Positions 31,705-40,168 are shown, numbered from the stretch's first letter. The stretch is 51,099 bases of DNA from Kineosphaera sp032229625 (GCA_032229625.1 JAVTVZ010000140.1:1-51099), one strand, 5' to 3'. The notes: generated by a model not told the origin, from the letters alone. Made by a program: numbers and translations.

Positions 31705-31992
31705 GGTCGTCCCCCCTGGCAGTTCGGCGTCGCCTCGCAGACTACGAGGCCCCGAGCTCAGGCACGGCGGCGCCCGGCTCGCGGCGGTCCTGACGGCGAC
31801 TCGCGCGGAGGTGGCCGAGGAGGTGGTGACATCGACTCGGGCGGGCTCGCCCGCGCGCCAAGGCTCAGCTCGACCGGCTGACGCTGACGAGCCGGGCGTT
31901 CTACAGCGACCAGCTCGGCCCGTTCGTGCGCACTGCGGGGGCGGCGACGGCCGGGGGCGGGGCGCGGATCGTCGCCGGGCAGACTGTCGGGC
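31705..31992. other. divergent intergenic region between cobU and cbiB
   Basis: 288 bp with a TAGTCT -10 candidate for cobU (31739-31744, minus) and a CAGACT hexamer for cbiB. I see no cobalamin riboswitch. One plus-strand frame from about 31830 reads like a protein fragment (TLTSRAFYSDQLGPFV) but has no start and is closed upstream by a stop. Confidence 0.5.
31980..31985 (+). promoter_or_regulatory. possible -10 for a leaderless cbiB start
   Basis: CAGACT ends seven bases before the GTG at 31993, the spacing typical of leaderless starts in this window. Confidence 0.4.
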
Positions 31993-32937
31993 GTGTGGAG
32001 CATCGACCGACGGGGTGTGGCTGCGGGCCTCGTCCTGGGGTATGTCGCGGATCGTGTCTTCGGCGACCCGGGGCGGGGGCACCCTGTCGCGGTCTTCGGG
32101 AGCGTCGCGCAGCAGCTCGAGAAGCTCGTGTGGCGCGACGAGCGCGGCGCCGGAGTCGCCTACGTGGCGCTGACCGTCGGGCCGCCGACGCTCGCGGCCC
32201 TGGTGGCACAGGCGCGGGTCGCGGGCGCCGGCCGAGTCGCGCTGACGGCCGTGCTCACGTGGGCGGCCCTGGGCGGCCGGAGTCTGGAGCACGAGGCGGA
32301 GGTGATGACCGGGCTGCTGGCCGGTGCGGACCTGTCCGACGCGCGGCGCCGCCTGGCGCACCTGTGCAGCCGCGACGCCGCCGACCTGGACCGCGACGAG
32401 ATCGCCCGCGCCGCCGTCGAATCCGTCGCGGAGAACACCTCCGACGCCGTGACCGGGCCGCTGCTGTGGGGGGCGCTGGCCGGGCCGGCGGGGATCGTCG
32501 CCTACCGCTGCGCGAATACGCTCGACGCGATGGTCGGCTACCGTTCGCCGCGCTACGAGCGCTTCGGCTGGGCCGCCGCGCGCCTCGACGACGTGCTCAA
32601 CGTCGTGCCCGCGCGCCTGACGGCGGCGCTCACCGTCGCGCTCGCCCCGCTCGTCGGCGGCCGCCCGGACGAGGCCTGGCGCGCCACCTGGCGGGACGCT
32701 CCCGCCCATCCGAGCCCCAACGCCGGCGTCGTCGAGGCCTCCGCGGCCGGGGCGCTGGGCATCCGCCTCGGCGGCGCCAACCGCTACGGGGGGCGTCTGG
32801 AGACCCGCGGTGAGCTCGGCACCGGTCGACCGGCCCGGGTCGAGGACCTGCCACGCGTCGCGCGGCTCTCGCGGCTCGTCGGCGTCGGCGCGCTCGCGGC
32901 CTGCGTCGCCCTGACCCAGCGGGGCCGTCGTGGCTAG
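31993..32937 (+). CDS. cbiB: adenosylcobinamide-phosphate synthase
   Basis: A 314-residue membrane protein that attaches aminopropanol (or its phosphate) to adenosylcobyric acid. The opening GYVADRVFGDPGRGHPVAVFG carries the DxxxGDP.HPV signature; the middle segment VESVAENTSDAVTGPLLWG and YRCANTLDAMVGYRSPRYERFGWA are typical of CobD/CbiB. The GTG start follows a leaderless-type promoter. The end overlaps the start of cobQ by eight bases, so the two are an operon, and they supply successive steps: CobQ makes cobyric acid, which CbiB then modifies. Confidence 0.95.
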   Translation: MWSIDRRGVAAGLVLGYVADRVFGDPGRGHPVAVFGSVAQQLEKLVWRDERGAGVAYVALTVGPPTLAALVAQARVAGAGRVALTAVLTWAALGGRSLEHEAEVMTGLLAGADLSDARRRLAHLCSRDAADLDRDEIARAAVESVAENTSDAVTGPLLWGALAGPAGIVAYRCANTLDAMVGYRSPRYERFGWAAARLDDVLNVVPARLTAALTVALAPLVGGRPDEAWRATWRDAPAHPSPNAGVVEASAAGALGIRLGGANRYGGRLETRGELGTGRPARVEDLPRVARLSRLVGVGALAACVALTQRGRRG

Positions 32938-34480
32938 GGGGCTGCTCGTGGGCGGCACGACGAGCGACGCCGGCAAGTCGCTGCTCACCGCGGGGATCTG
33001 TCGCTGGTTGCGCCGTGAGGGCGTCGACGTCGCGCCCTTCAAGTCGCAGAACATGTCGAACAACTCGATGGTCTGCCCCGACGGCACCGAGATCGGCCGC
33101 GCCCAGTGGGTGCAGGCGATGGCTTGCGGCGTCGTCCCCAGTGCGGACCTCAACCCGGTGCTGCTCAAGCCCGGCACCGACCGGCGCAGCCACGTCGTGT
33201 TGCTCGGCCGCCCGGCCGGTGAGCTGCGCGCCCGCGAGTGGGCGACGGGCCGACGCGAGCTGGCCCGCGCGGCCTTCGCCGCCTTCGAGCGGCTCGCCGA
33301 CCGCCACGACGTCGTCATCGCCGAGGGCGCCGGCAGCGTCGCCGAGGTCAACCTGCGCGACGGCGACTACACCAACCTCGGCCTCGCGCGCGCCGTCGGT
33401 CTGCCCGTCGTCGTCGTCGGCGACATCGACCGCGGGGGAGTGCTCGCGGCGATGTACGGCTCGTGGGCGCTGCTCGACGACGCCGACCGGGCCTGCCTCG
33501 CCGGGTGGATCGTCAACAAGTTCCGCGGCGACGTCGACCTGCTGCGCCCCGGCCTGGAGGTCGTCGAATCCCGTACGGGCCTGCCGATGTTCGGCGTCAT
33601 GCCGCACCTGAGCGACGTGTGGCTCGACGGTGAGGACGCCCTGACCCTCGGCTCGTGGCAGGCCCGCGGGGCGCAGGACGCGGCCGGCCGGACGAGCGAG
33701 GCCGCGGGACGGCGACGACCCCTGCGCGTCGCGGTCGTCGCCTTCCCGCGGCTGAGCAACGCGACCGACATCGACGCCCTCGCCGCCGAGCCCGGCGTGC
33801 ACGTCGAGCTCGTCGCCGCCCCGCGGGGGCTGGCCGGAGCCGACCTAGTCGTGCTGCCCGGCAGCCGCGCCACCCTGCGCGACCTGGCCTGGCTGCGCGA
33901 GCGGGGGCTGGCCGAGCCGATCGTCGCCGCGGCGCGGCGCGGGGTGCCGGTGCTCGGGATCTGCGGCGGATATCAGATGCTCGCGGACCGGATCCGGGAC
34001 GCGGCCGCCGTCGAGGCCCCCGCCGCCACGGCCGCCACCGGGCTCGGGCTGCTGCCGATCGACGTCGACTTCGAGGCCGACAAGCACACCGGCGTCGTGC
34101 GGGGCAGCTGGCGCGGGCATCCCGTGGAGTCCTACGAGATCCACCACGGCGTGGCTCGACTGCACACAACAGTGGGCGATCCATCGCCGCTCGCGCCCCC
34201 GGTCACGGGACCGCCGACCTCGACCGACGAGCCGCTCGAGCCCTTCCTCGACGGGTGGCAGCGCGGCGCGGTCTTCGGTACGACGTGGCACGGAGCCTTC
34301 GAGAACGACGACTTCCGCCGCGCGTTCCTCACCGAGATCGCCGGGCGCGTCGGGCGCGAGTGGGAGCCGACGCCGGGCCCGGGCTTCCGGACCCTGCGCG
34401 AGCAGATGCTCGACCGGCTCGCCGAGGCCGTGACCGAGCACCTCGACACCGCAGCGCTGCGCCGCCTCATCGGTCTGTGA
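32930..34480 (+). CDS. cobQ: cobyric acid synthase
   Basis: A 516-residue amidotransferase that amidates four side chains of adenosylcobyrinic acid diamide. It has an N-terminal P-loop ATPase part (GTTSDAGKS, 9-17; KSQNMSNNSMV near 40) and a C-terminal class I glutaminase domain with the nucleophile in GICGGYQML and a closing TWHGAFEND segment that carries the catalytic histidine. The length and order of domains match CobQ, not the related CobB. The GTG start overlaps the end of cbiB. Confidence 0.96.
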   Translation: MARGLLVGGTTSDAGKSLLTAGICRWLRREGVDVAPFKSQNMSNNSMVCPDGTEIGRAQWVQAMACGVVPSADLNPVLLKPGTDRRSHVVLLGRPAGELRAREWATGRRELARAAFAAFERLADRHDVVIAEGAGSVAEVNLRDGDYTNLGLARAVGLPVVVVGDIDRGGVLAAMYGSWALLDDADRACLAGWIVNKFRGDVDLLRPGLEVVESRTGLPMFGVMPHLSDVWLDGEDALTLGSWQARGAQDAAGRTSEAAGRRRPLRVAVVAFPRLSNATDIDALAAEPGVHVELVAAPRGLAGADLVVLPGSRATLRDLAWLRERGLAEPIVAAARRGVPVLGICGGYQMLADRIRDAAAVEAPAATAATGLGLLPIDVDFEADKHTGVVRGSWRGHPVESYEIHHGVARLHTTVGDPSPLAPPVTGPPTSTDEPLEPFLDGWQRGAVFGTTWHGAFENDDFRRAFLTEIAGRVGREWEPTPGPGFRTLREQMLDRLAEAVTEHLDTAALRRLIGL

Positions 34481-34502
34481 CGCACCTCGACGCCGCGGAG
34501 GG

Positions 34503-34518
34503 CGGCCCCCACGGGCCG
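34503..34518. terminator. nested hairpin between convergent cobQ and TIGR03085-type gene
   Basis: CGGCCC (34503-34508) pairs with GGGCCG (34513-34518) and an outer pair GCACCTCG/CGAGGTGC (34482-34489 with 34522-34529) encloses it. It lies just after the cobQ stop. Confidence 0.5.
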
Positions 34519-34569
34519 ACGCGAGGTGCAGGTCGCGGAAGGCGACGTTCGGTCGTCGAGACCGGCCCC

Positions 34570-35217
34570 TCAGACGGAGAACGTCGCGTCGCGCAGCGCC
34601 TCGACGGCCGCCGGCTCGCCGTCGATCCGGACCTGCGCGACGTCGGCGCGCCCGAAGGCGAAGAGCACGAGCTCGCCGGGCTCGCCGCGCAACACGACGG
34701 TGCCCAGCTTCGTCGGACCCTTGACCGCGCGGCGGCCGTGGCCGTCGGCGACGAGCACGATCCCGACGGGGCTCTTGCGCAGGAGCAGCTGGCCGGCCTG
34801 CTTGAGCCGCGCCCACAGCGCGTCCTGCACGTCGGCGCCCGGGTCGCGGCGCTGCTGCGGGGTCCAGCCCGGCGCCGCACGCAGCACGTCCTCGTGGTGG
34901 ACGTAGAACTCGAGCAGGTTGACGGCGTCGTCGACCGAGGGCAGCCGCGAGGGCGACCACCCGGGCGGGCCCTGCCGCACCATGTCGACCAGTCCCGCCC
35001 ACTCGCCCTCGGCATAGCCGTCCTGGACCCGCTGGGAGTGCCCGGCCAGCGGCGCGAGGAACGCGCCGGCGACCGCATCCGGTCGGCGCTCGCGCAGCAC
35101 GATGTGCGCCGCGAGGTCGCGGCTGCGCCACCCCTGGCACAGCGTGGGGGCGTCGGGTCCGAGGCGCGTCAGGGTCGAGCTGAGCGCCTGTCGTTCGAGC
35201 TGGGCCAGTCCGGTCAT
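34570..35217 (-). CDS. TIGR03085-type metal-binding protein (mycothiol-dependent isomerase-like N-domain)
   Basis: A 215-residue protein with a DinB/maleylpyruvate-isomerase-like helical N-terminal domain: CQGWRSRDLAAHIVLRERRPD has the first metal-ligand histidine, and EFYVHHEDVLRA (about 103-114) the others. A small beta domain follows (GIVLVADGHG, then GEPGELVLFAFGR). Related proteins bind a divalent metal and may use mycothiol, but no reaction is known for this subgroup. The ATG at 35217 has CAGGAT six bases upstream, so it is probably leaderless. It is divergent from hisI, a pairing I believe is common in actinobacteria. Confidence 0.78.
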   Translation of the reverse strand: MTGLAQLERQALSSTLTRLGPDAPTLCQGWRSRDLAAHIVLRERRPDAVAGAFLAPLAGHSQRVQDGYAEGEWAGLVDMVRQGPPGWSPSRLPSVDDAVNLLEFYVHHEDVLRAAPGWTPQQRRDPGADVQDALWARLKQAGQLLLRKSPVGIVLVADGHGRRAVKGPTKLGTVVLRGEPGELVLFAFGRADVAQVRIDGEPAAVEALRDATFSV

Positions 35218-35223
35218 GGCGAC

Positions 35224-35229
35224 ATCCTG
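35224..35229 (-). promoter_or_regulatory. possible -10 for a leaderless start
   Basis: CAGGAT on the minus strand ends six bases before the ATG at 35217. A 14-bp direct repeat (35230-35243, 35244-35257) lies directly upstream. Confidence 0.4.
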
Positions 35230-35286
35230 TCAGCACCGACCGGTCAGCACCGACCGGCCCGCACCCGCCCCGCGGTCCGCCCTCGC

Positions 35287-35352
35287 GACGCCGCCGTGAT
35301 GCCGCCGTGATGCCGCCGCGATGCCGCCGCGATGCCGCCGCGATGCCGCCGT
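35287..35352. repeat. 11-bp tandem repeat x6 in the hisI upstream region
   Basis: Six 11-bp units of the type GATGCCGCCGC/T fill 66 bp between the TIGR03085-type gene and hisI. The unit length, not a multiple of three, fits a non-coding location. The array ends 58 bp before the hisI -10 element. Confidence 0.93.
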
Positions 35353-35410
35353 GATCCTCTCGCTGTGCCGCGGCCGGGGGAGCGGGCACCGTCCGCGGCC
35401 CGGGCCTTGG

Positions 35411-35416
35411 CAGAAT
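35411..35416 (+). promoter_or_regulatory. -10 element for a leaderless hisI start
   Basis: CAGAAT ends six bases before the GTG at 35423; no ribosome binding site is present. This would be the promoter of the hisI-trpE message. Confidence 0.5.
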
Positions 35417-35422
35417 GGGCCG

Positions 35423-35842
35423 GTGACCTCCCCCCTCTCCCCGCAGCTCGCGCAGCGCCTGGCGCGCAACGACGCCGGGCTCGTCGCCGCCGTCGTCCAG
35501 GACGCGCAGTCCGAGCAGGTGCTCATGGTCGGCTGGATGGACGACGAGGCCCTGCACCGCACGCTGACCAGCGGCCGGGTGACCTTCTGGTCGCGCAGCC
35601 GCGGCGAGTACTGGCGCAAGGGCGACACGAGCGGGCACGTCCAGCACGTCCGGTCGGTGCACCTGGACTGCGACGGCGACGCGCTGCTCGTGCGCGTCGA
35701 GCAGGTCGGTGCGGCCTGCCACACCGGCGAGCGCACGTGCTTCTTCACCGACCTGCACGCCGTCGACGCCCTCGCCGACACCGGGTTCGACGACAGCGCT
35801 GTCGCCGACACCGAGGTCAGCGGCGCCGGGGCGGCGTCATGA
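35423..35842 (+). CDS. hisI: phosphoribosyl-AMP cyclohydrolase
   Basis: A 139-residue zinc enzyme of histidine biosynthesis that opens the adenine ring of PR-AMP. Conserved blocks are visible: LMVGWMDDEAL, TFWSRSRGEYWRKGDTSGH, the metal-binding DCDGDALL with its cysteine, and the two-cysteine motif ACHTGERTCFF. It is the single-function HisI, without the HisE part. The GTG gives the expected N-terminus and has a leaderless-type promoter. The stop overlaps the start of trpE (ATGA), so histidine and tryptophan genes are coupled here. The longer in-frame reading upstream covers the 11-bp repeat and is not credible. Confidence 0.95.
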   Translation: MTSPLSPQLAQRLARNDAGLVAAVVQDAQSEQVLMVGWMDDEALHRTLTSGRVTFWSRSRGEYWRKGDTSGHVQHVRSVHLDCDGDALLVRVEQVGAACHTGERTCFFTDLHAVDALADTGFDDSAVADTEVSGAGAAS

Positions 35843-37383
35843 CCGGGCCGGTCGCGACGGCGACGGGGCTGGCGCACGGGGCGACGTGGCCGGAGCTGGC
35901 GGACTTCCGGGAGCTCGCGCGCGAGCGGCGCTTCATCCCGGTCGTGCGCCGACTGCTGGCCGACGCGGAGACGCCTGTCGGGGTCTATCGCAAGCTCGCG
36001 AAGAACGCACCCGGCACCTTCCTGCTGGAGTCCGCCGAGCACGGCGGCGTGTGGTCGCGGTATTCGATCATCGGCGCGGCCAGCCGCGCGGTCCTGACCG
36101 AGCGCGACGGTGAGGCGGTCTGGCTGGGCGACCCGCCCGTCGGCATCCCCACGCAGGGCAACCCGCTGGAGGTGCTGCGCGACGCGGTCGCGACCCTGGC
36201 GACCGACGCCCTCGGCTGGCTGCCGTCGCTCACCGGCGGCATGGTCGGCTTCATCGGTTACGACGCGGTGCGCCGCTGGGAGAAGGTCCCGACGCGCACC
36301 CCCGACGACCTGCGTCTGCCCGAGCTGGCGATGATGCTCGCGACCGACGTGGCGGTGCTCGACCACACCGACGGCTCGCTGCTGCTCGTGGCCAACGCCG
36401 TGAATTTCGACGACACCGACGCCCGCGTCGACGATGCCTGGGCCGACGCGGTCGCCCGGCTCGACCGGATGACCGCCGAGCTCGCCGAGCCGGCCGACAG
36501 CACGGTCGCGGTCATCGAGCCCGTCGACGTCACCCCGACGAGCAACGAGACCCCCGAGCACTACCGGCAGCTCGTCGAGGAGGGCAAGGAGGCCATCCGC
36601 GCCGGAGAGGTCTTCCAGGTCGTGCTGTCGCAGCGCTTCTCGGTGCCCTGCGCGGCGGACGCCCTCGACGTCTACCGGGCGCTGCGCACGTCCAACCCGA
36701 GCCCGTACATGTATCTGCTGCGCCTGACGACGCCGGACGGGCGGCCCTACGAGATCGTCGGCTCCAGCCCGGAAGCCCTCGTCAAGGTCAGCGGCGACAA
36801 GGTCATCACCCATCCCATCGCCGGGTCCCGCCCGCGGGGCGCGACGCCCGAGGACGACATCCTCTACGCCAAGGACCTCGTCGAGGACCCCAAGGAGCGC
36901 TCCGAGCACGTCATGCTCGTCGACCTGTCCCGCAACGACCTGCAGCGGGTCTGCGAGCCGGGGTCCGTCGAGGTCGTCGACCTCATGAGCGTCAACCGCT
37001 ACAGCCACGTCATGCACCTGGAATCGACGGTCGTCGGGCGCCTCGCGGCCGGCCGCACCGCCTACGACGTGCTGGCGGCGACCTTCCCGGCCGGCACGCT
37101 GTCGGGGGCGCCCAAGCCGCGCGCGCTGCAGCTCATCGAGGAGATGGAGGCGAGCCGTCGCGGCGTCTACGGCGGGGTCATCGGCTATCTCGACATGCAC
37201 GGCGACCTCGACATGGCGATCGCGATCCGCACCGCCGTGCTCATCGACGGCGTCGCCCACGTGCAGGCCGGCGCGGGCATCGTCGCCGATTCGGTGCCGC
37301 GCTCCGAATACGAGGAGACGGTCAACAAGGCGGCCGCCGTCGTGCGGGCCGTCGCCGCCGCCTCCGGGATGCGGGCGCCGTGA
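35839..37383 (+). CDS. trpE: anthranilate synthase component I
   Basis: A 514-residue enzyme that makes anthranilate from chorismate. The N-terminal part has the tryptophan-feedback region (LLESAEHGGVWSRYSIIG, about 54-71); the chorismate-binding domain carries GEVFQVVLSQRF, PSPYMYLLRL, IAGSRPRG, the DLVEDPKERSEHVMLVDLSRND stretch in part, and the final VQAGAGIVADS. The glutaminase partner TrpG is not in the window. The ATG overlaps the hisI stop and its own stop overlaps the next GTG. I see no Trp-rich leader peptide upstream. Confidence 0.96.
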   Translation: MTGPVATATGLAHGATWPELADFRELARERRFIPVVRRLLADAETPVGVYRKLAKNAPGTFLLESAEHGGVWSRYSIIGAASRAVLTERDGEAVWLGDPPVGIPTQGNPLEVLRDAVATLATDALGWLPSLTGGMVGFIGYDAVRRWEKVPTRTPDDLRLPELAMMLATDVAVLDHTDGSLLLVANAVNFDDTDARVDDAWADAVARLDRMTAELAEPADSTVAVIEPVDVTPTSNETPEHYRQLVEEGKEAIRAGEVFQVVLSQRFSVPCAADALDVYRALRTSNPSPYMYLLRLTTPDGRPYEIVGSSPEALVKVSGDKVITHPIAGSRPRGATPEDDILYAKDLVEDPKERSEHVMLVDLSRNDLQRVCEPGSVEVVDLMSVNRYSHVMHLESTVVGRLAAGRTAYDVLAATFPAGTLSGAPKPRALQLIEEMEASRRGVYGGVIGYLDMHGDLDMAIAIRTAVLIDGVAHVQAGAGIVADSVPRSEYEETVNKAAAVVRAVAAASGMRAP

Positions 37384-38183
37384 CCGGCCCGCGCGAGACC
37401 CCTGTGGGCAGCGACTCGGGGCCGTCGCCGCAGGCGGGGCCGTCGCCGCAGCCGGCGTCGCGACGCCTGCCGGGGCGCGGGCCGGTGGTCCTCCTCGCGC
37501 TCCTGGGCGCGGCGCTGCTGGCCGTCTCGACGATGCCGGTATGGGTGACCGGCGCCGTCCGTGACCCCGTGCTCGGCGTGCGTGAGCTCACGGTGCTCGG
37601 CCGCGCGGCCGCGCCCGCGGCGATGGGCCTGGGGCTGGTCGGGCTGGCGGCGGCCGCGGTCGCCGGGATGTCCGGCGGGTTCGCGCGGATCGTCGCGGGC
37701 GTGCTGCTCACCGGCGCCGGGCTCGGTGCGGGCGCGCTGACGATCCGCGTGCTCCTGGACCCCGACGGCGCGCTGGCCGCGGGTGCGTCCGCAGCGCTGG
37801 GTCGAGCGGCGGGCCAGGGCAGCGCGCAGGCGGCGGCGACCCCGTGGCCGTGGCTGGCGCTGCTCGGTGCGGCGGTGACGACGGTCGCTGGTGTGCTCGT
37901 GCTGCTCTGCGCGCGCGCCTGGGCCCGCGCAGGCGCCCGCGACGTCGGAGCCGCGGCGCCGCCCGGTCGCGCTGAGACCGCCCGCGCCGAGACCGCCCGC
38001 GCCGAGACCGCCCGCGCCGCGCGGGGGACCGGGAGCGAACCGGACGCCGACCGGAGCGTGCCGTCGCAGCCCGATCGCGAGGGCGGGGCGGGTCGGGGAG
38101 TCCGGGCGTCGAGACCGGCCCGGCCCCGCACCTGCGCGGATGACTGGGACAGCCTCAGCCGCGGGGAGGATCCGACCGCCTGA
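37380..38183 (+). CDS. Trp biosynthesis-associated membrane protein (TIGR02234-type)
   Basis: A 267-residue membrane protein with four helices (about 34-54, 75-97, 102-124, 156-178) and a cytoplasmic tail that ends in WDSLSRGEDPT (256-266), a hallmark of this actinobacterial family found beside trp genes. Its function is not established; a role in tryptophan transport or in regulating the pathway has been supposed only from location. The tail includes three RAETA units (about 197-211) from a 15-bp tandem repeat. The GTG start overlaps the trpE stop (GTGA). Confidence 0.88.
   Translation: MTGPRETPVGSDSGPSPQAGPSPQPASRRLPGRGPVVLLALLGAALLAVSTMPVWVTGAVRDPVLGVRELTVLGRAAAPAAMGLGLVGLAAAAVAGMSGGFARIVAGVLLTGAGLGAGALTIRVLLDPDGALAAGASAALGRAAGQGSAQAAATPWPWLALLGAAVTTVAGVLVLLCARAWARAGARDVGAAAPPGRAETARAETARAETARAARGTGSEPDADRSVPSQPDREGGAGRGVRASRPARPRTCADDWDSLSRGEDPTA
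37971..38015 (+). repeat. 15-bp tandem repeat x3 in the TIGR02234-type gene
   Basis: Three near-identical 15-bp units encode AETAR three times in the cytoplasmic tail; only one base differs in the first unit. Confidence 0.93.
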
Positions 38184-38369
38184 CGCCGCGTCCCGTGGCC
38201 CGGAGGCGATCCGGCCCGCCGACACCGCGCGTCGCTGTGACGGCTCGATCGGGGTGGGCCGATCCGCCGGGTCGATCCCCTACGGCCGCGGGCGACCTGG
38301 CACAATGGCGGGGATTCCCGCTGCCGCCACCACGACGGCGCGGCCCGCACGACTTCGAGGAGCCCCGCG

Positions 38370-38636
38370 ATGGCCCAGAACGCCGAGCACACCGCCTACG
38401 CCGCGCACGATGCCTCCGCCCACGACATGGACTCGCACGGCCACAGCACCGCCGCGTGGACGGGCGTCTGCATCATGCTGGTCGGCGCCGCGCTCATCTG
38501 CCTCGGCATGATCCTCATGATCGTCGTCCTCTGGGCGGTCGGCATCCTCGTCTTCCTCGCGGGTGCGCTCGCGTGGCCGCTGCTCAACCGCGCGGGCTAC
38601 GGCGACGGTGGCCCGAAGAACAAGATGGGCCACTGA
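38370..38636 (+). CDS. HGxxPAAW-family small membrane protein
   Basis: An 88-residue protein with a His/Asp-rich N-terminus, the signature HGHSTAAW (23-30, with Thr where Pro is usual) just before the first of two membrane helices (about 31-50 and 53-72), and a short basic tail. The family occurs between trpE and trpC in many actinobacteria and has no known function. GAGGAG lies eight bases before the ATG. The 186 bp upstream hold no other gene; a CACAAT hexamer there is a weak -10 candidate. Confidence 0.85.
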   Translation: MAQNAEHTAYAAHDASAHDMDSHGHSTAAWTGVCIMLVGAALICLGMILMIVVLWAVGILVFLAGALAWPLLNRAGYGDGGPKNKMGH

Positions 38637-38680
38637 CCCAGGAGGCGCGCGGGCCTCGACCTCGTCCCTAGCGCACGGCC

Positions 38681-39108
38681 CTAGACCTCGGCGGAGCGCA
38701 CGGCCCCGATCTCGACGGGGTAGCNNNNNNNNNNNNNNNNNNNNNNNNNNNNNNNNNNNNNNNNNNNNNNNNNNNNNNNNNNNNNNNNNNNNNNNNNNNN
38801 NNNNNNNNNNNNNNNNNNNNNNNNGGCGACCCATAACCGGCCTGCTGCGAGCCGGGCCGGGCGTACCCGGTGGACCCGGTGGACCCGGTGGACCCGGCGC
38901 CGCCGGCATCACTCCTGCCGTCGCCGCTGCCGTAGTAGTCGCTGCCGTGGTAGTCGCTGCCGGAGTAGGCGCTCGCGGTCGGGTCGCCGTAGCTCGCGGA
39001 CCCGGACGGACCCGGGGCCGCGGGATAGGCCTGCGTGTCGTCGGTGTCCGGCCGCGGCTGCACGCGGCGCTGCGGCATCGGCTGCGTGCGATCCGGCTCG
39101 TCGGTCAT
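38681..39108 (-). CDS. low-complexity Gly/Ser/Tyr-rich protein, interrupted by an assembly gap
   Basis: Only the two ends can be read. From the ATG at 39108 the N-terminal ~94 residues are Pro/Gln-rich and then rich in Gly, Ser, Tyr and Asp (units like SDYHGSDYYGSG and GSTGSTGSTG). The run of 100 N (38825 down to 38725) breaks the frame. Beyond it one frame gives a natural-looking end, YPVEIGAVRSAEV, with a TAG at 38683-38681; the other frames give Arg-rich junk. Such an N-terminus is often the cytoplasmic tail of a membrane protein, but no domain is visible and the missing part may be long. It is the only leftward gene between trpE and trpC. Confidence 0.5.
38725..38824. other. assembly gap (100 N) without flanking duplication
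   Basis: Unlike the two other N runs, its edges do not share sequence, so real DNA of unknown length is probably missing. The adjacent 9-bp repeat (38867-38893) and the low-complexity coding sequence may be the reason. Confidence 0.85.
38867..38893. repeat. 9-bp tandem repeat x3
   Basis: Three exact 9-bp units (CCGGTGGAC) encode Gly-Ser-Thr three times in the interrupted leftward gene. Confidence 0.9.
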
Positions 39109-39258
39109 GGCGTGGCCTCCCCTGGCTGCCGCGCGGCCCGGGAGGGCGCCGCGCCGATGGTTGCCCATGGTTGTCGACTCGACCCTAACCGCCGTGGCGG
39201 ACGGCGCCGTCGACGCCGGGCGCGGACGCGCGGATTCGGCGCCTCGACGGGACCGGGC

Positions 39259-39264
39259 TAGCCT
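39259..39264 (+). promoter_or_regulatory. -10 element for a leaderless trpC start
   Basis: TAGCCT ends six bases before the GTG at 39271, with no ribosome binding site between. It would give trpCBA a promoter of its own, separate from hisI-trpE. Confidence 0.58.
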
Positions 39265-39270
39265 GAGGCG

Positions 39271-40089
39271 GTGGCTACCGTACTCGACGACATCATCGCC
39301 GGGGTCCGCGCCGATCTGGCCGACAGGCAACAGCGCGTGAGCCTTGACGACCTCAAACAGCGCGCCTCCCGCGTGGAGCCCGCCAAGGAGGTCGTGGCAG
39401 CCCTGCGCGAGTCCGGGGTGCGGGTCATCGCCGAGGTGAAGCGGTCGAGCCCGAGCAAGGGCGCGCTCGCGGCGATCGCCGATCCGGCCGCGCTGGCCCG
39501 TGACTACGAGGCCGGTGGGGCGAGCGTCATCAGCGTCCTGACCGAGCAGCGCCGCTTCGGCGGCAGCCTCGAGGATCTCGTGGCGGTGCGGGCGGCCGTG
39601 GACATCCCGGTGCTGCGCAAGGACTTCATCGTCACCGCCTACCAGCTCTGGGAGGCGCGGGCGCAGGGCGCGGATCTCGTGCTGCTCATCGTCGCCGCCC
39701 TCGGCCAGGACGAGCTCGTCGGCCTCATCGAGCGGACCCGCTCGCTGGGCATGACGCCGCTGGTGGAGGTGCACGACGAGCACGAGGCATTGCGCGCGCT
39801 GGAGGCGGGTGCCGACCTCATCGGCGTCAACAACCGCAACCTCAAGACGCTCGAGGTGGACCGCTCCACCTTCGGGCGCGTGTCGGCGATGCTGCCGCCG
39901 TCGGTCGTGCGGGTCGCCGAGTCCGGCGTCCGCGGGCCGCACGACGTGCTCGAGTTCGCCCGGCATCAGGCCGACGCGGTGCTCGTCGGGGAGGCGCTCG
40001 TGACCGGCGGAGACCCGCGTAGCGCCGTCGCCGACCTCATCGCCGCCGGTGCCCATCCGGCGTCGCGCGCCCAGGGCGCCACGTCCTGA
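39271..40089 (+). CDS. trpC: indole-3-glycerol phosphate synthase
   Basis: A 272-residue TIM-barrel enzyme that closes the indole ring in tryptophan synthesis. Active-site segments are intact: VIAEVKRSSPSKG with the catalytic glutamate and lysine, SVLTEQRRFGGS, LRKDFIV with the general-acid lysine, GVNNRNLKTLEVD, and the ESGVRGPHDV phosphate-binding end. It is the single-function form, without a fused TrpF. The GTG start has a leaderless-type promoter. trpB follows 151 bp downstream. Confidence 0.96.
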   Translation: MATVLDDIIAGVRADLADRQQRVSLDDLKQRASRVEPAKEVVAALRESGVRVIAEVKRSSPSKGALAAIADPAALARDYEAGGASVISVLTEQRRFGGSLEDLVAVRAAVDIPVLRKDFIVTAYQLWEARAQGADLVLLIVAALGQDELVGLIERTRSLGMTPLVEVHDEHEALRALEAGADLIGVNNRNLKTLEVDRSTFGRVSAMLPPSVVRVAESGVRGPHDVLEFARHQADAVLVGEALVTGGDPRSAVADLIAAGAHPASRAQGATS

Positions 40090-40153
40090 GCCGCGGGCCG
40101 ATGCCCCGCACGGTCCGGGCCGCCGGCGGCCCCGCGGACCCACCCAGAGTCAC

Positions 40154-40168
40154 CACGGATCATCCGTG
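40154..40168. promoter_or_regulatory. short palindrome before trpB
   Basis: CACGGA-TCA-TCCGTG (40154-40168) is a 6-bp inverted repeat in the 151-bp gap between trpC and trpB; it could be an operator or a weak hairpin. Confidence 0.25.

Noticed and set aside
32160..32438. Antisense small ORFs within cbiB and cobQ
   Set aside because: Ser/Arg/Ala-rich out-of-frame readings without ribosome sites; both parent genes are complete.
35353..35838. trp attenuator or Trp-rich leader peptide before trpE
   Set aside because: trpE starts inside the hisI stop, and no short frame with consecutive Trp codons or terminator/antiterminator pair was found upstream.
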